Shown here piece after piece: positions 28,827-37,100 of a stretch of DNA of 64,000 nucleotides. Where the stretch lies: the NCBI RefSeq assembly GCF_042679305.1, contig NZ_JBHTMP010000015.1, positions 1 through 64,000 on the forward strand, in the 5' to 3' direction. The first letter of the stretch is position 1, and each line of letters starts with the position of its first letter. The position numbers and the translations under genes were made by a program. The notes under the pieces are model-generated. The model was not told the DNA's origin. It searched no databases and saw nothing but the letters and a program-made list of their open reading frames with translations. The stretch is from Micromonospora_H sonneratiae. Its GTDB lineage: Bacteria > Actinomycetota > Actinomycetes > Mycobacteriales > Micromonosporaceae.

Positions 28827-29033
28827 CTAGGCGGAGATGGGCTCCTCGATCCGCAGGCCCCGGGCACGCACCCCGTCGGCCACCTTGGAAAGCACGGCAT
28901 CCAGTGCGCAGAGAACGGCGGAGAGCTCGCCGAGCTGGTCCTTCAACACGTCATCGGACCATACGGAGACGTCAAGGTCCCCCAGAGCACAGACCGCGGC
29001 ATCCAGCCGCGCGATGGCTTCGTTCGTACCCAT
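28827..29033 (-). CDS. Small protein resembling the N-terminal part of DUF222 proteins
   Basis: Sixty-eight residues starting at ATG 29033, helical throughout: ARLDAAVCALGDLDVSVWSDDVLKDQLGEL, then SAVLCALDAVLSKVADGVRARG. The pattern of short helices (LD-x-L-x-x-LD..., then RL/LD...AD) matches the beginning of DUF222 domains that normally precede an HNH nuclease, but no HNH part follows. It may be a stand-alone family or the remnant of a fragmented DUF222-HNH gene. No Shine-Dalgarno is visible, and the frame also opens at 29111. Confidence 0.5.
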   Translation of the reverse strand: MGTNEAIARLDAAVCALGDLDVSVWSDDVLKDQLGELSAVLCALDAVLSKVADGVRARGLRIEEPISA

Positions 29034-29100
29034 GTTCGAAAGCTTATCGTGGGCCAACCGTCGCAGACAGCCCTTTACCTGCATTTCATCCTCGATCACG

Positions 29101-29150
29101 GGACATTTCACCGGGTCGACCCCACCCCGGGTCGGCCCGGTGAAATGTCC
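29101..29150. terminator. Hairpin terminator after the M20 peptidase gene
   Basis: GGACATTTCACCGGG (29101-29115) pairs with CCCGGTGAAATGTCC (29136-29150), and the stem continues inward with one wobble. It sits 17 bases beyond the M20 stop on the minus strand and upstream of the small DUF222-like gene. Confidence 0.7.
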
Positions 29151-29166
29151 ACACTGATGCGGTGGG

Positions 29167-30534
29167 TCAGCGGGCAGCTGCCGCCGCCTCGGCCACCTTC
29201 GCCAACAGCAGCGTCTCGGCGAGGCAGACCCGGGCGAACTCGCCGAGGTGCAGGCTCTCGTTCGGGCCGTGCGCCTGCGCGTACGGGTCCTCCACCCCGG
29301 TCACCAGGATCGCCGCCCGCGGGAACATCTCCTGGAACGTCGCGATGAACGGGATGGAGCCACCGACGCCCATGTCCACCGGGTCGACGCCGTCCCATGC
29401 CGTACGGAACGCGGAGCGGGCGGCGTCGTACATCGGTCCGGACGCGTCGATCACACACGGGTTGCCGTCGTGTTCGAAGGAGAGCGTGACCCGCGCCCCC
29501 CACGGAGCGTTCCTCTCCAGGTGTTCGCCCAGGGCGGCGTACGCCTTCTTCGGGTCGTCGCCCGGTGCCAGCCGGATGCTCAGCTTGGCCTTCGCCACCG
29601 GCACCAGGGCGTTCGGGGCCTCCCCGGTGGGCGGCGCGTCGATACCGAGGACCGACAGCGCCGGCTTGGTCCACATCCGGTCGGTGAGCCGCCCGGTGCC
29701 GATGAAGGAAACCCCGTCGACGAGACCGGCCTCGGTCCGCAGCCGCTCCTCCTGGTAGTCGACCGTGGCCCCGGTCCGGCCGACCAGGCCCTCGACCGCC
29801 ACGTCCCCGGCGTCGTCGTGCAGGGTGGCCAGCAGGCGGGCCAACGCGGTCAACGCATCGGGCGCCACGCCGCCGAACATCCCGCTGTGCACGGCGTGCG
29901 ACAGCGTACGGACCTCGACGAAGCAGTTGACGATGCCGCGCAACGAGGTGGTCAGCGCCGGTACGCCGATGTCCCAGTTACCGGAGTCCGCGATCACGAT
30001 CACGTCGGAGGCGATCTCGTCCCGGTGCTCCTTCAGGAGCCGTTCGAGGGAGTCCGAGCCGAACTCCTCCTCGCCCTCGATGAACAGCACCACGCCCACC
30101 GGCAGGTTCTCCCCGAAGGCCCGCAGCGCCGCGATGTGCGCCATGATGCCGGCCTTGTCGTCGGCCGCACCCCGACCGTAGAGGCGTCCGTTCCGCTCGA
30201 CCGGCTCGAACGGGTCGCTGTCCCACAGCGACAGGTCGCCGACCGGCTGCACGTCGTGGTGGGCGTAGAGCAGGATGGTCGGGGCCCCGGGCGGTGCGGG
30301 CCGCCGACCGATCACCGCCGGCTGGCCATTGGATCGCACGATCCGCACGTCCAGGGAGCAACCACGCAGCAGTTCGGCGACGGCCTCGGCGGACCGCTCG
30401 ACGTGTGAGTGGTCGAAGCCGTCGAACGCGATGCCCGGGATACGGACCAGACGTTCGAGGTCAGCGCGTACGCCCGGCAGTTCACGCTCGACCGCGGCGC
30501 GCAGTTCAGACTCGGTGAAGGAGGGTGTGGTCAT
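29167..30534 (-). CDS. M20 family dipeptidase
   Basis: Zinc aminoacyl-dipeptidase of 455 residues, probably cytoplasmic because there is no signal peptide. Metal-binding motifs are LLYAHHDVQPVG (first His and Asp), GRGAADDKAGIMAH (bridging Asp) and FIEGEEEFGS (general base Glu and ligand Glu); AHGPNES carries the last His. The lid/dimerisation domain (GGVAPDALTALARLLATL) is between. This is the PepV/CNDP-like subgroup acting on dipeptides. It starts at ATG 30534, just 21 bases after the M48 gene on the same strand, so the pair may be co-transcribed. It is followed by a strong hairpin. Confidence 0.9.
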   Translation of the reverse strand: MTTPSFTESELRAAVERELPGVRADLERLVRIPGIAFDGFDHSHVERSAEAVAELLRGCSLDVRIVRSNGQPAVIGRRPAPPGAPTILLYAHHDVQPVGDLSLWDSDPFEPVERNGRLYGRGAADDKAGIMAHIAALRAFGENLPVGVVLFIEGEEEFGSDSLERLLKEHRDEIASDVIVIADSGNWDIGVPALTTSLRGIVNCFVEVRTLSHAVHSGMFGGVAPDALTALARLLATLHDDAGDVAVEGLVGRTGATVDYQEERLRTEAGLVDGVSFIGTGRLTDRMWTKPALSVLGIDAPPTGEAPNALVPVAKAKLSIRLAPGDDPKKAYAALGEHLERNAPWGARVTLSFEHDGNPCVIDASGPMYDAARSAFRTAWDGVDPVDMGVGGSIPFIATFQEMFPRAAILVTGVEDPYAQAHGPNESLHLGEFARVCLAETLLLAKVAEAAAAAR

Positions 30535-30555
30535 GACCGAAATGGTATGCCGGCC

Positions 30556-31773
30556 TTACTCGCCGCCCGCAGAGCCCGTACCGTCAGTGCCGTTGCTGTC
30601 GCTGCCGCTGTTGCCGCTGCCGTTGCCGTTGTTGCCGCCGCCGTTGCTGGCGGTGGTGGCGTCCGGGTCTGATTGCCGGCCGGTACGGCGGGTGGCCCGA
30701 CCAGCGGCCCGCGCGGCGGCCTCCCCGGCGGCACCCATCCAGGAGCGCGCCCGGCCGGCACCGTTGCCGACCCACTCACCGACCTCGCTGGCCCCGTCCC
30801 CCAGTCGACGCAGCAGGCCGACCAGCGGATCCTGGGTACGCCCGAACGCCTCGCGGTAGGAGTCGGCGGCGGCCTTGATCTCCTCGGTGACCGAGGTGTC
30901 GCCGTCATCCACCCGGCGGGGGTAGTCGCCGGCCAGCACCCGACCGTAGGCGCCGGAGTCGATCCACTGCCGCAGGGCCGCAGCCCGGGCCACCGGCACC
31001 GGATGGGTACTCCAGGCGGTCATGCGGATCTTGTGAACGCTGTCCCGCAGGTCGCCACCGCCGTCGTACTCCACCGCCTGCTCCAGGAACGCGGCCGTGT
31101 CGATCTGCGAAAGGTCGCCGCCGCCGGCCAGCTTCATCAGCAGTCGCAGCGCGGCTGCCGGGTCCTGCCCGGCCAGCAGCCCGGCCCGGTCGGCGGAGAG
31201 TTCGGCCTTGCGCCACCACTCCAGCATCGCCGCGATGATGGCCCGCAGCGCGAGCGCGCCGACCGGCAGCCAGCTCAGGTTGGCCGCCCACTGCGTGAGG
31301 ATCGCCAGGATGGTCTTGTAGACGGCGTGCCCGCTGCCCACGTGTCCCAACTCGTGGCCCAGCAGACAACGCAGTTCGTCGTCGTCGAGCTGCTGCACGC
31401 AGGCCGAGCTGATCACGACGAACGGCCGGTCGAGCCCGATCGCCTCGCCGGTGAGCCAGGGTGACTGGGTGACGTACAACTCGGGCAGCTCGGGTAGGTC
31501 GAGGGCGCCGGCCGCCTCGGCGAAGCGCTGATAGACCCTCGGATACTGGCGATGGTCGACGCGGATCGCCGAGGCCAGGTAGGACAACCGGAAGGCCCGC
31601 TCGTTCCACATCCCGAAGAAGGTCTTGATCACATCGTCGAAGCCACGCAGTTCCCGCAGGGCGGTCAGGGCACCACGATCCGCCGGATGTTCCCAGGCCC
31701 GGGAGCTGATTCCGCTGAGTACGACCCGACGCCGAGCCGGAGCGGTGGTCATGCCTTCGTCACCCGTCGTCAT
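30556..31773 (-). CDS. M48 family metallopeptidase
   Basis: Zinc peptidase of the M48 (Ste24/HtpX-like) family, 405 residues. LLGHELGHVGSGHAVY is the HExxH zinc motif, and the third ligand is expected in AELSADRAGLLAGQ. One or two hydrophobic segments (ILTQWAANLSWLPVGALALRAIIAAML) lie between. The C-terminal 50 residues are Gly/Asn/Ser low complexity (NGGGNNGNGSGNSGSDS), probably a flexible tail. An N-terminal ATG at 31773 and a second at residue 8 are both possible. Its substrate is unknown. It is in line with the M20 gene on the minus strand. Confidence 0.85.
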   Translation of the reverse strand: MTTGDEGMTTAPARRRVVLSGISSRAWEHPADRGALTALRELRGFDDVIKTFFGMWNERAFRLSYLASAIRVDHRQYPRVYQRFAEAAGALDLPELPELYVTQSPWLTGEAIGLDRPFVVISSACVQQLDDDELRCLLGHELGHVGSGHAVYKTILAILTQWAANLSWLPVGALALRAIIAAMLEWWRKAELSADRAGLLAGQDPAAALRLLMKLAGGGDLSQIDTAAFLEQAVEYDGGGDLRDSVHKIRMTAWSTHPVPVARAAALRQWIDSGAYGRVLAGDYPRRVDDGDTSVTEEIKAAADSYREAFGRTQDPLVGLLRRLGDGASEVGEWVGNGAGRARSWMGAAGEAAARAAGRATRRTGRQSDPDATTASNGGGNNGNGSGNSGSDSNGTDGTGSAGGE

Positions 31774-31839
31774 GGTGCGTCCCCCGCTCGCCGTGGCTCG
31801 ACCCTTTCCGCAGATCGTGCCGCAGTCGACCCGTTACGT

Positions 31840-32493
31840 CTATGGGCTCTCGGCGCGGCGGGGGCTCAGCCGTACGTAGTGGACCCCTGGGTCGTGGGGC
31901 AGATCGGACGCGCCGTCGATCATCAGGTCGACGTGCTCGACGGTGGCGTCGGCAGCGAAGTGGATCAGCTCTCCCCGTCGCCATTCCTCCAGGTAGGGCC
32001 GGATCGCCACGCCGTCGCGGGCCAGCGCCCGGTCCAACCGCAACTGGTCGGGTGCGGTCACGAAGACCGACAGGGTCAGTTCAGCCCGTACGGCAGACCG
32101 GGCGACACTGACCCCCTCCAGGATCACCACCGGCGCGGCCGGGACCGTCGTCCAGTTCGACGTGAAGCATCCCCGGTCCCAGTCGTAGCAACGGTAGTGG
32201 CCGGGGTGACCGGCGCGGATCGGGGCGAGCACCTGCTCCTCCAGCCGGGGCCAGAAGGTGAACTGATCCGCCCAGCCGGCCAGCAGGTCGTCGGTGTGCA
32301 CGATCGGCGGCCGGTCCCGGTCCGGGACCAGGGCCTGGAGAGTGTCGGCCAGCCGTTCGGCGAAGTGCGTCTTGCCGGCGCCGCTCGGCCCGTCGACGGC
32401 GATGAGCCGGGTACGCCCCAACCGCGCCGGCCGGTCCATGATCCGCCGGGCCAGATCCGGGTACGCCTCGACCACCCCAGCCACCGCAACCAC
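31840..32493 (-). CDS. Uridine kinase-like P-loop protein
   Basis: Phosphotransferase-like P-loop NTPase of 217 residues. RLIAVDGPSGAGKTHFAERLAD is the Walker A, IVHTDDLLAGW the expected substrate-binding Asp region, and ILEGVSV the Walker-B-like strand, followed by RLDRALARDG and an arm. This matches the actinobacterial uridine kinase-like family (udk/PRK superfamily). The real substrate could be a nucleoside or another hydroxyl compound. The start at 32493 is the first in a run of Val/Ala residues. It ends 66 bases from the M48 gene on the same strand. Confidence 0.75.
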   Translation of the reverse strand: MVAVAGVVEAYPDLARRIMDRPARLGRTRLIAVDGPSGAGKTHFAERLADTLQALVPDRDRPPIVHTDDLLAGWADQFTFWPRLEEQVLAPIRAGHPGHYRCYDWDRGCFTSNWTTVPAAPVVILEGVSVARSAVRAELTLSVFVTAPDQLRLDRALARDGVAIRPYLEEWRRGELIHFAADATVEHVDLMIDGASDLPHDPGVHYVRLSPRRAESP

Positions 32494-32888
32494 CCCCGAG
32501 ACGCTACTCCTTACCCCAACTTCCAGGCCCGTAGCCCGACCGTGACGACATGATCACAGGATATTGACAGCCACCACAGTGTTGGATTTCAATATGACCA
32601 CATCGCGATCTACCAGTAGGAGATTGCCCCGAAAACGCGGAGTCGAAGCCCGCAGAGCTTGCCTTACCAAGTGGCGACCAAGGCCCTTACCCGCATATCC
32701 CACGTAAGAATTTCTGACCTCGCACCCGCCCGGCTAAGCCAGGCGCAACAAAGGCTTCAGCGGACGTCCTGTTCGAACCTCAACCTGTCGGCAGCACTTG
32801 TAGCACCCGTTTCGCGCCGCCGGTCGCCCACGGCGTACTCACCGTCGACACCTCCGCCAGGGCCGGGTATCTCAACTCAGGAGATGAA
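32494..32888. promoter_or_regulatory. 395-base intergenic region with an AT-rich dyad (32561-32595)
   Basis: No convincing gene is present. ATATTGA (32561-32567) and TCAATAT (32589-32595) are perfect complements 21 bases apart in otherwise GC-rich DNA. TTGACA at 32564-32569 with TTCAAT about 18 bases on could be a promoter. It could drive the SGNH hydrolase gene about 290 bases downstream, with a long leader, but this is inference. An open 82-codon frame at 32659-32907 was judged unconvincing. Confidence 0.4.
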
Positions 32889-34004
32889 GTGCGTCTACCA
32901 GCACTAACTACCGTCGCCACGCTCCTCGCGGCCGGGGTTCTTGCGATTCCCGGCACCGCGACAGCCCAATCAACGCCCAATCCTGCCACGAAGATCATGG
33001 TGACGGGCGATTCGATCACCCAAGGAAGCGCCGGCGACTACACATGGCGACACCGGCTCTGGAAACATCTGACCGCCAACTCCGTCGACGTCGACATGGT
33101 CGGCCCCAACAAGAAGCTGTACGACAACGTCCACTCGACCGGCGGCAACCTGGTCGAGAGCGACGCCTATGCGGACCCGGCCTTCGACCAGGACCACAAC
33201 GCCAAGTGGGGCAGGTTTCTCGGCAGCCACGCCGGTTACCCGACCGGGGCAGCAGACCTGATCAACGGCGACGTACTGGTCTATCAACCCGACTACCTCA
33301 TCGCCGCATTGGGGATCAACGACCTCTTCTGGTTCTCGACGCGTAGCCCCACGGCAGTTGCCAATGACATGGCAACCCTGATAAGCAACGCCCGAGCGGC
33401 CAAACCAGACGTACGGATACTCCTCGTCGCGATACCACCCACAAAGGCAGCACTCGACGATGTGGTCCTTGCCGGCCGAGTCTCCGAATACAACCAACGC
33501 CTGGCAACCCTGGCCGCCAGCAGTTCGACGGTGACCTCGCCCATTGCGTACGCAGCGCCACCTGCGGACTATCAGCCCGACTACCTCGCGACCGTTCACG
33601 ACAGTTACGACGGAACGCATCCCAACGCTCGCGGAGAACTACGGATCGCCGCTGCCGTAGCCGACGTCCTGTCCACCGGCTTCGCACTCGGACCACCTTT
33701 TTCGCTGACCCTTACCGGTGTGCCGGTCGGCCCGACGATCGGATTCGCCCTACGGTGCACTCCCGGCGATGGCAAGGCGACACTCGACTGGGATGAGACC
33801 CCTGGCGCTACGGGCTACTGGTACCAACGACGCGTCGCCGGCGGGCAGTGGGAGGCGCAGGTCTATCAGCTCACGCTGGCCGATCGACCACTGGAGAATC
33901 CCTGGCTCTACAACGGCGTCACCTATGAGTACCGCCTCCAGGCGGCAAAAATGTACGACAAAGGTATCTACTCGAACGTCTGCTCGGTGACGCCGTCCGC
34001 TTAG
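32889..34004 (+). CDS. Secreted SGNH/GDSL hydrolase with FN3-like C terminus
   Basis: Exported esterase/lipase-type hydrolase, 371 residues. The signal peptide (TTVATLLAAGVLAIPGTATAQ) precedes the SGNH domain at about residues 35-270: VTGDSITQGSAGDY (catalytic Ser), AALGINDLFW (block III Asn) and YDGTHPNARGELR (catalytic Asp/His). About residue 285 onward resembles a fibronectin III module (GKATLDWDETPGATGYWYQRRV, GVTYEYRLQAAK), like those in the giant neighbour. AGGAG is seven bases before the GTG. It is 172 bases upstream of the phospholipase-fusion gene on the same strand. Substrates could be acetylated polysaccharide or lipid. Confidence 0.88.
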   Translation: MRLPALTTVATLLAAGVLAIPGTATAQSTPNPATKIMVTGDSITQGSAGDYTWRHRLWKHLTANSVDVDMVGPNKKLYDNVHSTGGNLVESDAYADPAFDQDHNAKWGRFLGSHAGYPTGAADLINGDVLVYQPDYLIAALGINDLFWFSTRSPTAVANDMATLISNARAAKPDVRILLVAIPPTKAALDDVVLAGRVSEYNQRLATLAASSSTVTSPIAYAAPPADYQPDYLATVHDSYDGTHPNARGELRIAAAVADVLSTGFALGPPFSLTLTGVPVGPTIGFALRCTPGDGKATLDWDETPGATGYWYQRRVAGGQWEAQVYQLTLADRPLENPWLYNGVTYEYRLQAAKMYDKGIYSNVCSVTPSA

Positions 34005-34128
34005 GATCGCGAATACCTCCCGTCAGTCATCGCCAGCAGAAACGATGGCGAAGGCATTATCGCCACGGTCAGGATGTAGGCGGCCGTTTCTGACGTCGTG
34101 CTCACCGGACATTGGCAAGTGCACCATC

Positions 34129-34146
34129 GCTCGGCGGTCGCCGAGC
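34129..34146. promoter_or_regulatory. 18-bp perfect palindrome upstream of the giant secreted protein
   Basis: GCTCGGCG-GT-CGCCGAGC, 31 bases before the ATG at 34177. It may be an operator or a leader hairpin. Position is the only functional hint. Confidence 0.4.
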
Positions 34147-34176
34147 GTCTCAAGCCGTGCCAATCTTGGAGGATAG

Positions 34177-37100
34177 ATGTCCTCGGCACCTCTGTTTCAT
34201 TCCCGCAAATGGTCCAGAAAGGCCGTGACGGTCGTTGGAACTGTGCTGTGCATGGTTGCGCCCAGCCTTCTGCCCACCACGCCGGTCCAGGCAGCGGCTC
34301 CGGTGGGAGGGATGGAACCGGCTGCTCTGGCCACCATGTTCGGCTCGTATGGTGATGCCGGTGGTCACTGGACCGGTGGTGACGGCACGGCATCAGTTCC
34401 GCTGCCCGATGGTCGCGTGGTCTGGCTGTTCGCGGACACCTATCTGGGCTCGGTCAACGCGGACGGCAGCCGCCCGGCCTCTGCACCGATGGTGAACAAC
34501 ACGATCGTGGTGCAGGACGGAACGACCCTGACGACAACCCTGCACGGGGGTACCGCCACGACACCCGAAGCGCTGGTCAAACCGGCAGCGAAGGACGAAT
34601 ACTTCTGGGCCGCCGACGGCACGGTCGAAGCCGGATCGCTCAAGGTCCTGTATAACCGCTACCGCCGTACCGGGTCAGGTATGTGGGACTTCTCGCTGGT
34701 CGGCACGGCACTGGCCAGTTTTGGGTTGCCGTCCCTGACTCTCAGCTCGGTAGTCGACCTGCCCCTCAATTCGACGATCGCCTGGGGCTCGGCGGTTCTC
34801 GAAGGCACCTCCCACACCTACATCTTCGGTAGCTCATCAGACAGCAGCGGAATGAAGTTCGGCCACGTTGCGCGAGTGCCGTCGGGTGGTCTCGGCGGCA
34901 CATGGGAATTCTGGAACGGAAACTCCTGGTCTGCGACCGAGGCCACCACAGCCCGACTACTGAGCGGCGTCGGCACGTCCTACGCGGTTCAGCAGGTGGG
35001 AGACCATTACGTGCTGACCACTCAGGAAAACAACGTAAGCTTCAATCCGCAGTTCGTCGCATACACCGCGCCCTCACCAACTGGACCGTTCAGCGGCCCG
35101 ATCGACCTGTTCACCGCACCCGAGCAGGGACCCGGAACGTCCGCGTTCGTATACACCGCACGGCTACACCCCGAACTGGCGCGGTCCGGCAAGTTGCTCA
35201 TGTCATACGACGTCAACAGCTTCAAGGCTGAGGACAACCTGGCCGATGCCCGGCTGTACCGGCCGCGCTTCGTCGAACTGGACTGGCCGAGGCCGCAACC
35301 CGACCCAACCAAACTCCCGGCTGCTCCGACTGGCGTGACCGTAACGGCGGATTCGGTCGGCGGTGCCGACCTACAGTGGTCCGCACCTGCCGGCTCCGGC
35401 CTGACGTACCGCGTATACCAGCGCGATGTCACCGCCGGGCAGACCCACTTCGTACGTGTAGCTCAACCAACTGAGACTGCTGCGAAGGTCGGCTTCCTCC
35501 GGACCGGCCGGACCTACGAGTTTCGGGTCACCGCGCTGAACAACGCCGGGGAAGGACCACCAACAGCAATCGTCAGCACCCAGATCACCATCGCACCACC
35601 TTCCGCGCCGACCGGGGTAGCCGCGACCCCGAACAACGCTGGCGGTATCACCGTCTCCTGGACGGCGGTGCCGAACGCTTGGCGGTATGACGTCTACCGT
35701 CGCGACGTCACCGCCGGCGAACCTGAACTGGCGATAGTCGGTACTGCCCAATCTGGGCAGACAATCCTCGCAATGCCGGGCCTTGAACATCAGCACGAGT
35801 ACGAATTCGCCGTTGAGGCGACACACGGCGGCGGTACCTCGCCGCCCTCTCCCCCGGTACGTGCCACCGCTTCCTATGCCCCGCCGGGCGCACCAACCGC
35901 CCTCACCGCTACCGCCCAAACCGACGGCAGCATCCGCCTGACCTGGACCGCCCCCACCGAAAACCTATGGTTCCACGTCTACCAACGAGACGTGACCGCC
36001 GGCGAAGCCGACTTCACCAAACTCGAATACCCCGTCACCGAATGCTGCACCATGACCGCCGGTCTACTCACCCACGGCCACGAATACGAATACAAGATCA
36101 CCGCACTGAACGCCGGCGGCGAAGGCACCGCATCGACCACCGCCCGAGCCACCTCCATGCTGGCCCCGCCGGGCGCACCAACCGCCCTCACCGCTACCGC
36201 CCAAACCGACGGCAGCATCCGCCTGACCTGGACCGCCCCCACCGAAAACCTATGGTTCCACGTCTACCAACGAGACGTGACCGCCGGCGAAGCCGACTTC
36301 ACCAAACTCGAATACCCCGTCACCGAATGCTGCACCATGACCGCCGGTCTACTCACCCACGGCCACGAATACGAATACAAGATCACCGCACTGAACGCCG
36401 GCGGCGAAGGCACCGCATCGACCACTGCCCGGGCCACCGCAGAGGCACCGTCGCCGGTCGCGCCAACAAACCTGCATGCCACTGCGGGCAGTGCACAGAT
36501 CACCCTGACCTGGGATTCTTCGGATCCAAGCGCGTGGTACTGGGTATACCTACGAGACGTGACCACCGGCGAGGACTTCCACAAGCTCGAATACCCCGTC
36601 ATCACCTGCTGCACCATGACCGCCGGCGAACTGACCAACGGACACATCTACGAATTCAAGGTCACCACCATCGGCACCGCCGGTGGGCGCGAAAGCGAAC
36701 CATCCAACGTGGTGGTCGTACAGCCGGTCGGGCTGGCTCCCGGCACCCCGTCGGATCTGACTGCGCTCGCAGGCAATGGCCAGGTGACCCTGAACTGGAC
36801 CGCCAGCTCCACTCCAGACTCCTGGTACTGGGTGTACATGCGCGACGTCACCGCAGGCGGCGAATTCCGCAAACTCGAATACCCCGTGACCACCTGCTGC
36901 ACCATGACCGCCGGCCAACTAACCAACGGACACACCTACGAATTCAAGGTCACCACCATCGGCACCGGCGGCCCCGACAGCAGCCCCTCCAACACCGTCT
37001 CCGCCCAGCCGGTCGCCCCGGCACCAGGTGCCCCCGGCAACCTCACCGCCACAGCCAGCAACGGCCAGGTGACCCTGAACTGGACCGCCAGCTCCACACC

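Noticed and set aside
29248..30408. Open frame of 386 codons antisense to the M20 gene
   Set aside because: Mirror of the real gene, no independent evidence.
32659..32907. 82-codon frame before the SGNH gene
   Set aside because: No ribosome binding site, mixed composition, no similarity to known proteins; likely chance.
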